Positions 47,090 through 56,018 of a DNA stretch of 64,000 nt are shown here, one piece after another (within the stretch, counting starts at the first letter, position 1; the number at the start of each line of letters is the position of its first letter). The position numbers and the translations under genes are program-made. A model generated the notes under the pieces. The model was not told the DNA's origin and ran no database searches. It saw only the letters and a program-made list of their open reading frames with translations. Source of the stretch: Prosthecomicrobium sp. N25 (GTDB lineage Bacteria; Pseudomonadota; Alphaproteobacteria; Rhizobiales; Ancalomicrobiaceae); assembly GCF_037203705.1 (NCBI RefSeq), contig NZ_JBBCAT010000002.1, positions 682,001 to 746,000 of the forward strand, given 5' to 3'.

Positions 47090-47520
47090 GGGTCGGCTCC
47101 CGTCCATGTTGCGGCCTACGTAACCCCCGACGGCGGTGCCTTTCGGCCCATGCGGTCGGGCTCTCGCCTCCCAGCCGGTCGCCCGGACGGAAGACTTTTC
47201 GGGATGCGCGACGACGCGCCGGGAACCGCGATGGAGACGGTTCGTCGGCACGGGGCGCGAACCCCGACGAGCCGGCTCGAAGCCGGCGGTCCCATCGATG
47301 CCTGTGCGGGGCCTCGATGGCCCGGATGCGGGAGCGGTCGGACCGGCGGGATCTGGAAACCCGCTGCGGCCCGGACGCGATCATCCGGTCGTTGGTGCCA
47401 TGGATTGGAACGGGAGATCCCGATCCGCACGTCCGGCAAGGAAGTAGTGCTGCCTCTTCAGTAACCCCGGCCGATGGAGAGCCGGCAGAGACCAAAAAAG
47501 CCCTCTACGTCGTTGCTTCA
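47090..47520 (-). promoter_or_regulatory. long structured leader of the ornithine decarboxylase gene, probable speF motif
   Basis: The speF motif is a conserved RNA of about 400 nt found before ornithine decarboxylase genes of alphaproteobacteria. This gap lies at the right place and length, has no credible gene, and carries several GC hairpins: 47252-47265 (GGGG/CCCC), 47271-47287 (GCCGGC/GCCGGC), 47346-47364 (GCGGG/CCCGC) and 47371-47388 (CCGGA/TCCGG). An internal minus-strand open frame (47439-47116) looks non-coding. The identification rests on gene context and these stems, not on a covariance match; the 5' limit is a guess. Confidence 0.55.
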
Positions 47521-47830
47521 AGCCGCGTTCCCCGTGTGAGACACGAGGTGCGCCGGTTCTGATCTCCGGCTGCCGGTTTGCCCAGGCGACCTCCGGGCCT
47601 CTTGTCCCTCGGGTGTCGCCTACCGGCACGCAGCCACAGGCACGTGCGAAATTGGGCGAGACGGGAGATAGGGAAAAACCGCGTCACATGCAAGGGGTTT
47701 CTTCGAAATTCCGTGGGTCCGGAGAACCGGCTTTTCGCAAGGGCCTGGAACGGCTTGCGGTCCGGCGGGCGCGAACGTCCCGGAGCCGGTCGAGAGATGC
47801 GGACCGCGCCGTCCCGGAGCCGGACGGCGA
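47521..47830. other. intergenic stretch, no gene seen
   Basis: No coding pattern or known RNA was recognised. It contains an AT-richer patch around 47640-47710 (AAAACCGCGTCACATGCAAGG) that could hold promoters, and the upstream end of the polyamine leader transcript. Confidence 0.5.
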
Positions 47831-47859
47831 AGCCGGCCCGGGTGGGACCCGGGCCGGCT
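47831..47859 (-). terminator. strong terminator-like hairpin after doxX
   Basis: A 13-bp perfect stem: 47831-47843 (AGCCGGCCCGGGT) with 47847-47859 (ACCCGGGCCGGCT), loop GGG, 28 nt past the doxX stop on the minus strand. No T-run follows toward the left, so it may be Rho-assisted or only protect the mRNA end. Confidence 0.65.
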
Positions 47860-47886
47860 CGCGAATCGTTTTCAGGCGTGTCCGGC

Positions 47887-48312
47887 TCACTCGGCCGGGA
47901 GCGCGGCGTAGACGGCGCGGTCCTCGCCCTTCAGCGCGAAGGCGCCGGCCCCGAGGAAGACCTGCGCGATGGTCGCGGCGGCGATCAGGGCCGGGAACTC
48001 CCAGCCGCCGTTCGGGGCGGTGAAGAGCCAGCCGTTGCCGGCATGGGCCCAGGTGGCGCCGAGCGCGACGGGGACCAGCACGGCCGCGACGGGGCGGACC
48101 CAGAGGCCGAGGATCAGGGCGACGCCACCGAGCAGTTCGGCGGCGATCGTGCCGTAGGCGGCGATGGCGGGCAGGCCGAGGCTGGCGAAGAAGCCGACCG
48201 TGCCCGGGATGGTGAAGACGAAGATCTTCAGGGCGGCGTGGGCGACGAACAGGACGCCGAGGGCGACGCGCAGGACGAAGGCGCCGTAGGCCGGATCGAA
48301 ACGGGTGTTCAT
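47887..48312 (-). CDS. DoxX-family membrane protein
   Basis: 141 residues, start MNTRFDPAYGAFVLRVALG at ATG 48312 behind AAGGAG; the long open frame upstream is rejected. Four helices (about 10-30, 45-65, 70-90, 105-125), with HAALKIFVFTIPG and GVALILGLWVRP characteristic of DoxX/DoxD-like proteins. Function of most members is unknown; some bind or protect quinones or act under thiol stress. Divergent from a LysR gene over a 138-bp space, the usual sign that the LysR protein controls it. Confidence 0.88.
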   Translation of the reverse strand: MNTRFDPAYGAFVLRVALGVLFVAHAALKIFVFTIPGTVGFFASLGLPAIAAYGTIAAELLGGVALILGLWVRPVAAVLVPVALGATWAHAGNGWLFTAPNGGWEFPALIAAATIAQVFLGAGAFALKGEDRAVYAALPAE

Positions 48313-48400
48313 GACGGGGTGCTCCTTCTTGACGGTCGGCCGCCACGGACGGTGGGGGCGGCACTGCTGGCTCCCGATATGCTCTTCGGCCCTGACATTG

Positions 48401-48428
48401 ACAATTACGCGTCTTTCTGACGTATTGT
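48401..48428. promoter_or_regulatory. inverted repeat in doxX-lysR intergenic region, candidate LysR site
   Basis: ACAATTACG (48401-48409) and CGTATTGT (48421-48428) form a dyad separated by 11 nt in the only AT-rich part of the gap. LysR sites have the T-N11-A form with imperfect dyads, and TTGACA at 48398-48403 gives a -35 toward lysR. Position and symmetry suggest the autoregulatory site shared by both genes. Confidence 0.5.
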
Positions 48429-48450
48429 TCGATAAAGAGAGACAGCGTCC

Positions 48451-49362
48451 ATGGACACCGTCACCCGCATGCAGGCCTTCATCGGCGTCGTCGAGGCCGG
48501 CGGCTTCTCGGCCGCGGCCCGGCGCATGGCCAAGTCGAAGGCGCTCGTCTCGAAATACGTGAAGGACCTGGAGGACGAGCTCGGCGTCCGGCTGCTCAAC
48601 CGGACCACGCGGCAGCTTTCGCTGACCGAGGTCGGGCAGGCCTACTACCGCGAGGCGACCGAGATCCTGCAGCGAATCGAGGATCTCGCCGATTCGGTCA
48701 GGGACACGCACCGGGAGCCGCGCGGGCTTTTGCGCGTCTCGGCGCCGCGCAGCTTCGGGGACGCGGAGCTCGGCGAGGCCATCATGGAGTTCCTGGTGGC
48801 GCAGCCGGAGATCATGGTCGACCTCAGGCTCGACGACCGCTTCGTCGACCTGGTGGAGGAGGGCTTCGACGTGGCGATCCGGATCACGGAGCTCGCCGAC
48901 TCGAGCCTGATCGCGCGGCGGCTCGCGGATTTCCGCAATGTGCTGACGGCCGCGCCCGCGGTGCTGGCCCAGCACGGGACGCCGAAGACGCCGCAGGACC
49001 TGGCCGGACTGCCCTGCATCGTCGACACCAACTACCGAGGCCGCCACAACTGGGCCTTCCGGGTGGACGGGGAGCGCGCGATCGTGACGGTCAGCCCGCG
49101 CGTGGAAGTGAACAGCCCCGAGGTCGCCCGCTCGGCGGCGCTCGCCGGGCTCGGCTTCGCCCGGCTGCCCTGGTTCACGGCGCGCGAGGAGATCGCGTCC
49201 GGCCGGCTCGTGCCGCTCCTGGAGGCCTATGAGACGAACGCCGCCGGAATCTACGCCGTCTACCCGCACCGCCGGCACCTGTCCGGCAAGGTGAGGGTCT
49301 TCGTGGACTTTCTCGTCGAATGGTTCGGCCGTTGCCGGGACGTGCGCGGCGTGAAGGCCTGA
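48451..49362 (+). CDS. LysR-family transcriptional regulator
   Basis: 303 residues. N-terminal winged HTH 1-60 (MQAFIGVVEAGGFSAAARRM, KALVSKYVKDLEDELGVRLLNRTTRQLSLTE), linker helix to about 90, and a two-lobed effector domain about 90-295. It belongs to the CrgA/PA2758-like branch that often controls a divergent quinone or membrane gene. The divergent doxX is the likely target. Ligand unknown. Confidence 0.92.
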   Translation: MDTVTRMQAFIGVVEAGGFSAAARRMAKSKALVSKYVKDLEDELGVRLLNRTTRQLSLTEVGQAYYREATEILQRIEDLADSVRDTHREPRGLLRVSAPRSFGDAELGEAIMEFLVAQPEIMVDLRLDDRFVDLVEEGFDVAIRITELADSSLIARRLADFRNVLTAAPAVLAQHGTPKTPQDLAGLPCIVDTNYRGRHNWAFRVDGERAIVTVSPRVEVNSPEVARSAALAGLGFARLPWFTAREEIASGRLVPLLEAYETNAAGIYAVYPHRRHLSGKVRVFVDFLVEWFGRCRDVRGVKA

Positions 49363-49476
49363 GCGGCGGCGCGCCGCGCTTCGGCCATCATCGTCGGGCC
49401 TGTTCGCCGGCGCGGTCCTGCCCTACCGTTCCGTGAGCGTCGGGCCAGACCTTCAACGCCATCCCCGGATTCGACC

Positions 49477-50127
49477 ATGATCCTTCGCCTCCTCGGCGTC
49501 CTCGCCCTGATCCTCACCGGAGCGTCGCCCGCGGCGGCGCACCCGCACGTCTTCGTGGACGCGCGGGCGGAGCTCGTATTCGACGGCAAGGGGACGCTGA
49601 CGGCGATCCGGCATGTCTGGCGCTTCGACGATGCCTTCTCGGCCTTCGCGACCCAGGGGCTCGACCAGAACGGCGACGGCCAGCTGTCGCGGGAGGAGCT
49701 CCAGCCGCTCGCCAAGATCAATGTCGAGTCCCTGAAGGAATACGACTATTTCACCTTCCTGAAGCAGGGCGACAAGCGCAAGGGCTTCAAGCTGCCCTCC
49801 GAATACTGGCTGCAGGTGAACGACGGCCTCCTGACCCTGTTCTATACACTTCCCCTGATCGAACCGATCAAGATGGGCGGGGCGAGCCTGGAGCTCGACG
49901 TCTACGACCCGATCTTTTTCGTCGACTTCGAGCTGGTGAAGGACGAGCCGGCGCTGCTCGTCAACAGTCCAACGGGCTGCAGCCTGGAGGTCGTGCGCAA
50001 GGGGGCTCCGGACGGGGCGGCGGCGGCGATCCTCGGCCAGATCCCGGCGACGGAGCGCGAGCTGCCGGCGGAGCTGCGGGCCGTCACCAGCCAGCTCGCC
50101 AACCGGATCGGCGTGAAATGCCCCTGA
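49477..50127 (+). CDS. DUF1007 protein
   Basis: 216 residues with signal peptide about 1-22 (ILRLLGVLALILTGASPAAA), then conserved HPHVFVDARAELVFDGKG at the mature N-terminus: the first residues after cleavage read AHPHVFV, a metal-ligand-like His pair. Further ESLKEYDYFTFLKQ and LEVVRKG segments match DUF1007. Such proteins accompany NicO/RcnA-type nickel-cobalt transporters, as here, where the next gene starts inside its last codons (10-bp overlap). Likely a periplasmic partner that handles metal or assists the permease. Confidence 0.85.
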   Translation: MILRLLGVLALILTGASPAAAHPHVFVDARAELVFDGKGTLTAIRHVWRFDDAFSAFATQGLDQNGDGQLSREELQPLAKINVESLKEYDYFTFLKQGDKRKGFKLPSEYWLQVNDGLLTLFYTLPLIEPIKMGGASLELDVYDPIFFVDFELVKDEPALLVNSPTGCSLEVVRKGAPDGAAAAILGQIPATERELPAELRAVTSQLANRIGVKCP

Positions 50128-51218
50128 GCGGCCCTCGCCCGGGCCGTGCCGCCGCGGTCCCGCTCCTGGCGGCCCTGATGCTCCTGGTCGCGGCGCCGGC
50201 TCTGGCCGCCGGGGCGGGGCCCTTCGGCGTCGGAGCGCCGGAGGCGGCGAGCGGGGCCGGGTCGGGCGTTTTCGGGTGGATCGCGCAGCAGCAGTCGGGC
50301 TTCTACCGGGCGCTGACCGGCGCCGTGAAACTGCTGAAGACGGATCCGGCCGCGGCCGCCACGCTGGTCGGGCTCTCCTTCCTGTACGGGGTCTTCCACG
50401 CGGCGGGGCCGGGCCACGGCAAGGCGGTCATCGCCTCCTACGTGGTGGCAAACGACGAGACGCTGCGGCGCGGGGTGATGCTCTCCTTCGTGTCGGCCTT
50501 CCTGCAGGCGACGGTGGCCATCCTGTTCGTCGGGGCGGCGACCTATCTCCTCAATCTCACGAGCCTCGCCATCACGGAGGCGACGCGCGCCTTCGAGCTG
50601 GCGAGCGGGGTTCTGGTCACGGCGCTCGGCCTCTGGCTGGTCTGGACCAAGGCGCTGCGGCGCGGGCTGGTGCTGCTGCCCCAGCCGAGGGCGGCGCTCG
50701 CCGGCGGGCCGGAGGCCGGACACGTGCATGGGCCGGCGTGCGGTCACGAGACGATGCGGCTGGTCCGCCCGGGACTGCGGTCCGGCGGCGTCGCAGGGGG
50801 AGCCTCGGCGCCCGCCGCCATGATGGTCTGCGCGGACTGCGGCCACGGCCACGTTGCCGATCCGCGGACGCTCGCCGGGCCGATGCCGGCCTCGCGCGCG
50901 CTCGCGGCGGTCTGGGCCGTCGGGATCCGGCCCTGCACGGGCGCGCTGATCGTGCTCGTCTTCGCCTTCAGCCAGGGGCTCTTCTGGGCCGGCGCCCTGT
51001 CGGCGCTCGCCATGGCGGCGGGCACGGGGATCTCGGTTGCGGCGCTCGCGAGCCTGGCGGTTTCAATGAAAGGCCTGGCGACGCGGCTTGCGGGGCCGGA
51101 CGGTCCCTGGGCTGGGCGGATCCTGCGCGGCGCGGAGATCCTCGGCGCCTGCGCGATCCTGGTCCTCGGCGTCCTTCTCCTCGGGGCGTCGCTCGTCGGC
51201 GGCACGGCCGGCGGGTAG
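50118..51218 (+). CDS. nickel/cobalt transporter, NicO/RcnA family
   Basis: 366 residues; N-terminal signal-like segment, then six to seven helices. Motifs: FHAAGPGHGKAVIASYV (HxxGPGHxKA) in helix 2 and AVWAVGIRPCTGALIVLVF (GIRPCTGA) in a late helix. A His-containing loop of about 50 residues (about 195-255, HVHGPACGHETM and DCGHGHVAD) links the halves, as in RcnA. Family members export or import Ni/Co; direction is not visible from sequence. Overlaps the DUF1007 gene and converges on the cobalt-type nitrile hydratase operon with 18 bp between stops. Confidence 0.88.
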   Translation: MPLSGPRPGRAAAVPLLAALMLLVAAPALAAGAGPFGVGAPEAASGAGSGVFGWIAQQQSGFYRALTGAVKLLKTDPAAAATLVGLSFLYGVFHAAGPGHGKAVIASYVVANDETLRRGVMLSFVSAFLQATVAILFVGAATYLLNLTSLAITEATRAFELASGVLVTALGLWLVWTKALRRGLVLLPQPRAALAGGPEAGHVHGPACGHETMRLVRPGLRSGGVAGGASAPAAMMVCADCGHGHVADPRTLAGPMPASRALAAVWAVGIRPCTGALIVLVFAFSQGLFWAGALSALAMAAGTGISVAALASLAVSMKGLATRLAGPDGPWAGRILRGAEILGACAILVLGVLLLGASLVGGTAGG

Positions 51219-51236
51219 GCTTCTCGCGATCGTCAG

Positions 51237-51605
51237 TCAGCCGGCCGACTGACTGTCCCGTCCCAGCACGATGGGTTCGCCATGCGGCGTGGCGCGGGCG
51301 GCGCGGTCCCAGGCGTCGCGGCGGTCGTCCAGGGCCGCGGGGCTGACGACCCCCTTCTCGGTGACCAGGCGCTCGAGGGCGGCGAGCCAGTGGCGATAGT
51401 AGGTCTCGCCCGTGTCGGGGTCGCCGCAGGCCTGGGCGCGGCGGATCTCGTCGCCGAGCGTCCGGGCCCACTCGTCCCAGCCGAAGACGCCCGCCTCGTG
51501 GAGCTTCACGGCCAGCGCGAAGGCCTGCGCCTCCCAGGGGGCGGCAAAGACGGGCCCGCCCTCGTCCCGCGGCAGGGCCGGCAGGGCGTCGAGCGCGACC
51601 GTCAC
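51237..51605 (-). CDS. nitrile hydratase accessory protein
   Basis: 122 residues from a GTG start (51605) that overlaps the nthB stop as GTGA. Sequence resembles the N-terminal half of the NthB subunit: WEAQAFALAVKLHEAGVFGWDEWARTL, TYYRHWLAALERLVTEKG. Accessory proteins of cobalt-type nitrile hydratase (p14K/NhlE type) are NthB-like self-subunit-swapping chaperones that help load cobalt into the alpha subunit. Third gene of the operon nthA-nthB-accessory; no separate nitrile or amide enzyme follows. Confidence 0.86.
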   Translation of the reverse strand: MTVALDALPALPRDEGGPVFAAPWEAQAFALAVKLHEAGVFGWDEWARTLGDEIRRAQACGDPDTGETYYRHWLAALERLVTEKGVVSPAALDDRRDAWDRAARATPHGEPIVLGRDSQSAG

Positions 51606-52264
51606 GGCGCGGGCTCCAGATAGGGCTCGAAAAGGTCCACCCGCACCGTCGAGGCCGGATCGGCATCGGGACCCCAGAGGTCGGGCGCCCTAAAGGCCAC
51701 GGAATAGAGCCAAGCCGGCTGCTCGCCCAATCCGTGCGCATTGGTGTCCGGGAAGACGAAGACGCCGTGAACCGCCTCGATCCGGCCCGGCCGGCCGCGC
51801 ACGTAGCGGGGGATGCGGGTGTGGGTGCGCGGGTGGATGTTGGCGGCGACGATGCGGTCGCCCGCCGCGAAACGGGCCGGCTCCTCGGCGGGCCGGCTGC
51901 AGGGTCCGCCCCGGGCAAGCACGGCCGGCACGTCGGCGGCCGTCAGGACCCGCTTCACCGGCCTGGCCTTGCCCTGCGCAGCGCCGCTGGCGAGTTCCGC
52001 GGGGGTCGCCAGGCCCGCGTCGACAAGGAGCCGCTCGAGGCCGGCGAGCCAGATCTGGTAGTAGGACGAGGACAGGTAGCGGGCCGGCGGCAGGCTCTCG
52101 CGCATGAAGCGGGAGCGGTCGAGGGTCCAACTGCCGGTCGCCCCCATGGCGAGGGTCAGGGCGAGCGCCCGGCGCTCCCAATCGGCGTGGAAGCGGACAT
52201 GTTCCGGTTCGGGCTCCACGGGCCCGAAGCCCATCTGGCCGCCGAGGTCCTGGGCGCCGTTCAT
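51602..52264 (-). CDS. nthB: nitrile hydratase beta subunit
   Basis: 220 residues, start [16 protein letters not shown], a typical NHase beta N-terminus. It forms the heterodimer with NthA and supplies two arginines near the metal. [25 protein letters not shown] and the C-terminal SH3-like barrel ([41 protein letters not shown]) match. Overlaps nthA by four bp (ATGA) and the accessory gene by four bp, so the three are translated as a coupled unit. Confidence 0.93.
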   Translation of the reverse strand: MNGAQDLGGQMGFGPVEPEPEHVRFHADWERRALALTLAMGATGSWTLDRSRFMRESLPPARYLSSSYYQIWLAGLERLLVDAGLATPAELASGAAQGKARPVKRVLTAADVPAVLARGGPCSRPAEEPARFAAGDRIVAANIHPRTHTRIPRYVRGRPGRIEAVHGVFVFPDTNAHGLGEQPAWLYSVAFRAPDLWGPDADPASTVRVDLFEPYLEPAP

Positions 52265-52917
52265 GCCGCCACCTCGCCCGGGCGCCGGGCGAGGCCGGTG
52301 CCGATCATGGAATCGCGGGTGACGAGGTCCGCGAGGCGCTCCTCGCTCCAGCCCTCGGTGCCGGCCGGCCGCTCCGGAACGACCAGGTAGCGGATCTCCG
52401 CGGTCGAATCCCAGATCCGGACTTCGGTGTCGGCGGGCAGGGCCACGCCGAACTCGGCGAGTACGGCCCTGGGCTCGATGACCGCGCGCGAGCGGTAGGG
52501 CGCGGACTTGTACCAGACGGGCGGCAGGCCGAGCACGGTCCAGGGGTAGCAGGAGCAGAGGGTGCAGACGACCATATTGTGCAGGCCAGGGCGGTTCTCC
52601 AGCGCGACCAGGTGCTCGCCCTGGCGGCCGCTGTAGCCGAGTTCCGCGACAGCGGCGGTCGCGTCGGCGAAGAGCCGCTCCCGGTACGCCGGGTCGCTCC
52701 AGGCGCGGGCCACCACGCGGGCGCCGTTCCGAGGCCCGATGCGGGTCTCGTAGGCCTCCACGATGACGTCGAGCGCGGCGGGGTCGACGTAGCCCTTCTC
52801 GACGAGGAGCGACTCCAGCGCCTTGACGCGCAGCGTCATCTCGTCGAGCGCCGAGCCCCCGTGATGGTCGTGATCGTGGTCGTGGTCGTGATGGTGCCCG
52901 TGGCCGTCGTGCGCCAT
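52261..52917 (-). CDS. nthA: cobalt-type nitrile hydratase alpha subunit
   Basis: Converts nitriles to amides. 218 residues. The metal-binding claw is VCTLCSC (C118-T-L-C121-S-C123); Thr after the first Cys marks the non-corrin cobalt form, whereas Ser marks the iron form. The N-terminus is unusual: residues 5-19 are a His-Asp run ([15 protein letters not shown]), which may capture metal for the site. [11 protein letters not shown] and [12 protein letters not shown] are conserved. Ribosome site GGGAGGA. The nickel/cobalt transporter gene lies directly downstream in the opposite direction. Thiocyanate hydrolase is a related alternative. Confidence 0.93.
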   Translation of the reverse strand: MAHDGHGHHHDHDHDHDHHGGSALDEMTLRVKALESLLVEKGYVDPAALDVIVEAYETRIGPRNGARVVARAWSDPAYRERLFADATAAVAELGYSGRQGEHLVALENRPGLHNMVVCTLCSCYPWTVLGLPPVWYKSAPYRSRAVIEPRAVLAEFGVALPADTEVRIWDSTAEIRYLVVPERPAGTEGWSEERLADLVTRDSMIGTGLARRPGEVAA

Positions 52918-52988
52918 GGCGGTCCTCCCTGGTCGACGGGCACGATAGGCTTGTCGGCCGGCCCTGTCATTCTGACCTGACGTCAGGC

Positions 52989-53765
52989 CTACTCGGCGGC
53001 GACCCGGCCCGGGCTACGCGAGGCGGCCTCGGCCCGGACGGCGTCGCCGAAGGCCTTGAAGAGGCGCGACGAGGCGGTATCCGACCGGACCCAGTATTCC
53101 GGATGCCATTGCACTCCGACCGCGAAGCCGGCGGCGTCGGCGACGCGCACCGCCTCGATGGTGCCGTCCGGCGCGGCCGCCTCGACGACCAGGCGCGGGG
53201 AAAGCTCGGCGATGCCCTGGCGGTGCAGCGAGTTCACCTGGACCTCGCCCTCGCCGAGGATCCGGCCGATGCAGGTGCCGGGCAGGACCCGGATCGGATG
53301 CCGGATGGCGTAGCGGACGTCGTTGTTGTCGCTGGCCGGGGCACGGTGATCCATCCGGCCCTCGAAGTCCTGGATCTCGGTGTGGAGCGTGCCGCCGAGG
53401 GCGACGTTCAGCTCCTGGTAGCCGCGGCAGATGGCGAGCAGCGGCTTGGCGCGCGCGATCGCCAGCCGAATCAGGGGCAGCGTGGTGGCGTCGCGCGCCG
53501 GGTCGTAGGGCTCGTATTGCGGGGCCGGCTCGACGCCGTAGAGGCTCGGGTGGACGTTGGAGCGCGAGCCGGTCAGCAGCACGCCGTCGACCCGGTCGAG
53601 GATCGCGTCGAGATCGAGGCCGCCGCCGAGGGCGGGAAGCACGAGCGGCATGGCGCCCGAACCGTAGAGGACGGCCTCGACATACTGGGCGGGGGTCGCA
53701 TGCCAGCTGACGTTGTCGAACAGGCGGTTGTCGGCGGAGACGAGGACGATCGGCGTGGCGGACAT
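52989..53765 (-). CDS. class I glutamine amidotransferase-like peptidase C26 (PuuD-like)
   Basis: 258 residues, start [15 protein letters not shown] at ATG 53765. The family splits gamma-glutamyl bonds, for example gamma-glutamyl-GABA in putrescine degradation. Triad: Cys in [17 protein letters not shown], His in [10 protein letters not shown] with a following Glu. [16 protein letters not shown] and [14 protein letters not shown] are typical of PuuD. No other putrescine-utilisation genes are here. Divergent from TRAP subunits dctQ2 and dctM2, so it could act on the imported compound. No clear ribosome site for this start; a longer N-terminus is unlikely. Confidence 0.85.
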   Translation of the reverse strand: MSATPIVLVSADNRLFDNVSWHATPAQYVEAVLYGSGAMPLVLPALGGGLDLDAILDRVDGVLLTGSRSNVHPSLYGVEPAPQYEPYDPARDATTLPLIRLAIARAKPLLAICRGYQELNVALGGTLHTEIQDFEGRMDHRAPASDNNDVRYAIRHPIRVLPGTCIGRILGEGEVQVNSLHRQGIAELSPRLVVEAAAPDGTIEAVRVADAAGFAVGVQWHPEYWVRSDTASSRLFKAFGDAVRAEAASRSPGRVAAE

Positions 53766-53907
53766 GGAGGACGGGACGGTTCCGGCTGATGGACGCGCCA
53801 CTATGGCATGGCGGCCGGGGCAATTCGAGGGCATGGCCCGCAGGGCGGGCTTGCGGGAGCGGCCCATGCCGGTACAAGGGGCCGGTCGAAGGGCCGGGAC
53901 GGGGATC

Positions 53908-54444
53908 ATGGGAGCGATCGCGGACGCAATCGATGCCGTGAACCGGCGGGTCGGCCGCGTCTTCGCCTGGGCCTCGCTGGCGCTCGTGCTCGTCCAGTTC
54001 ACCGTCGTGGTGATGCGCTACGTGTTCGGCATCGGCTCGATCTGGCTGCAGGAGAGCCTCGTCTACCTCTTCGGCCTGCAGTTCACCCTGATGGCCGGCG
54101 CGACGCTCCTCGCCGACGGGCATGTGCGGGTCGACATCCTGTACCGCCCGGCGGGGCCGCGCGCGCGGGCCGCCGTCGACCTCGCGGGATCGCTCCTGTT
54201 CCTCCTGCCGCTCGCAGGCGTCGTCCTGTGGACCGGGCTCCCCTACGTGACGAAGTCCTGGGCGATCCTGGAGGGGTCGCGCGAGACGAGCGGCATCCCG
54301 GCACTGTTCCTGCTCAAGTCCGGCATCCTGGCCTTCACGGTCCTGACGGGGCTCCAGGGCGTGTCGCTGGCGATCCGCGCCGTCCAGGCGCTGCGGGGGG
54401 AGGCGGTCGGCCTGGCGCGGTTCGGGGGCGACCCCGCTCCATGA
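53908..54444 (+). CDS. dctQ: TRAP transporter small permease subunit (second system)
   Basis: 178 residues from ATG 53908 (MGAIADAIDAVNRRVGRVFA); the upstream open frame overlaps the divergent gene and is not used. Four helices (about 18-38, 50-70, 85-105, 125-145), with QESLVYLFGLQFTLMAGATLLADGHVRVDILY carrying the conserved HVRVDIL motif. Overlaps dctM2 by four bp (ATGA). No substrate-binding gene precedes or follows it within the window. Confidence 0.9.
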   Translation: MGAIADAIDAVNRRVGRVFAWASLALVLVQFTVVVMRYVFGIGSIWLQESLVYLFGLQFTLMAGATLLADGHVRVDILYRPAGPRARAAVDLAGSLLFLLPLAGVVLWTGLPYVTKSWAILEGSRETSGIPALFLLKSGILAFTVLTGLQGVSLAIRAVQALRGEAVGLARFGGDPAP

Positions 54445-56018
54445 CCGGGTCCGTCCTCGACGCGCTGCTCTTCGCGGCGATCTGCCTCGCCCTGATGGCC
54501 GGATTCCCGGTCGCCTTCACGCTCGGCGGGGTGTCGCTCCTCTTCGCCGCCCTCGGCGTCGCGCTGGGGGTCTTCGACCCGACCTTCCTGCACGCGCTGC
54601 CGCAGCGGATCTTCGGGACGATGACGAACGAGGTGCTGATCGCGGTGCCGCTCTTCGTCTTCATGGGCGTGATGCTGGAGAAGTCGCGCGTCGCCGAGGA
54701 CCTGCTGGAAACGATGGGCGCCCTGTTCGGTCCGGTGCGCGGCGGGCTGGCGATCTCGGTCACCTTCGTGGGCGCGCTCCTGGCGGCCTCGACGGGGGTC
54801 GTCGGGGCGACGGTCGTCACCATGGGGCTTCTGTCGCTGCCGACCATGCTGCGGCGCGGCTACTCGCCGAAGCTCGCCTGCGGGTCGATCGCGGCGGCGG
54901 GCACCCTCGGGCAGATCATCCCGCCATCGATCGTGCTCGTCATCCTCGCCGACCTGATCGCCTCGGCGTACCAGAAGGCGCAGCTCGAACAGGGCGTCTT
55001 CGCCCCCGAGACGGTCTCGGTCAGCGACCTCTTCGCCGGGGCGCTGGTGCCGGGACTGGTGCTCGCGGCGCTCTACATGGTGTTCCAGGCGCTGGTCGCC
55101 TGGCTGAGGCCCGAGACCTCGCCGGCCATGCCGGCGGGCGAGCGCAGCGTGCCGCTGGCGACCGTGATGACCGCGCTGGTCCCGCCGGTGGCGCTCATCC
55201 TCTGCGTCCTCGGCTCGATCCTGGCCGGCATCGCGACGCCCACGGAGGCCGCCTCGGTCGGATCGGTCGGCACGATCCTGCTGGCCGGGGCGCGGGCGGC
55301 GCCGGCGCGGCGCGGCTTCATGCTGGCGGCCTGGGCGGGGCTCGCGGTCCTGGTGGTGCTGGTCGGGCTCATCGACACGCGGCTCGGGCGGAGCCGGACG
55401 TCGCCGGCGGAATGGGCCGGGATCGCGGCGGCGGCCCTGGCGGTCGCGGCGGTCGCGGCGGGCATCGGGACGGCGCTCGTCGCCGTGTGGCGCGCGGGCG
55501 TGCTCGTCCCCGTCATGCGCTCGGCGGGGGAGATCACCTCGATGGTCTTCGTGATCCTGATCGGCGCCACGCTCTTCACCCTCGTCTTCCGCGGGCTCGG
55601 CGGGGAGGAGACCGTGCAGCGGGTCCTCGTCGACCTGCCGGGGGGCACGCTCGGGGCCGTCGCGGTCGTGATGCTGGTCATGTTCGCGATGGGCTTCTTC
55701 ATCGATTTCCTGGAGATCGTCTTCATCGTGGTGCCGATCACCGCGCCGGTGCTCCTCAAGCTGCCGATGCCGGACGGGACGCCGATGAGCCCGGTCTGGC
55801 TCGGCGTGCTGATGGCGGTGAACCTGCAGACGAGCTTCCTGACCCCTCCCTTCGGCTTCGCGCTCTTCTACCTGCGCGGGGTGGCACCGCCGTCGGTGAA
55901 GACCTCCGACATCTATCTCGGAATCATCCCGTTCGTGGCGATCCAAGTGCTCTGCCTGGGCATCCTGTGGCTCTTCCCGGGCCTCGCCACCCGGCTGCCG
56001 GCCATGATCGGGCTCTGA
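54441..56018 (+). CDS. dctM: TRAP transporter large permease subunit (second system), long form
   Basis: 525 residues. N-terminal half matches DctM: FPVAFTLGGVSLLFAALG, NEVLIAVPLFVFMGVMLEKS, AASTGVVGATVVTMG, LGQIIPPSIVLVILAD. A helical insertion lies at about 285-360 (FMLAAWAGLAVLVVLVG, then AWAGIAAAALAVAAVAAG), shorter than in the first system but in the same place. GIATPTEAASVGSVG and NLQTSFLTPPFGFALFYLRG are conserved. A binding protein must be encoded elsewhere. Confidence 0.9.
   Translation: MTGSVLDALLFAAICLALMAGFPVAFTLGGVSLLFAALGVALGVFDPTFLHALPQRIFGTMTNEVLIAVPLFVFMGVMLEKSRVAEDLLETMGALFGPVRGGLAISVTFVGALLAASTGVVGATVVTMGLLSLPTMLRRGYSPKLACGSIAAAGTLGQIIPPSIVLVILADLIASAYQKAQLEQGVFAPETVSVSDLFAGALVPGLVLAALYMVFQALVAWLRPETSPAMPAGERSVPLATVMTALVPPVALILCVLGSILAGIATPTEAASVGSVGTILLAGARAAPARRGFMLAAWAGLAVLVVLVGLIDTRLGRSRTSPAEWAGIAAAALAVAAVAAGIGTALVAVWRAGVLVPVMRSAGEITSMVFVILIGATLFTLVFRGLGGEETVQRVLVDLPGGTLGAVAVVMLVMFAMGFFIDFLEIVFIVVPITAPVLLKLPMPDGTPMSPVWLGVLMAVNLQTSFLTPPFGFALFYLRGVAPPSVKTSDIYLGIIPFVAIQVLCLGILWLFPGLATRLPAMIGL

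Noticed and set aside
47116-47439. 107-codon minus-strand frame in the ornithine decarboxylase leader
   Set aside because: No ribosome site or family pattern; it lies in a structured leader and shows Arg/Pro-rich shadow text.
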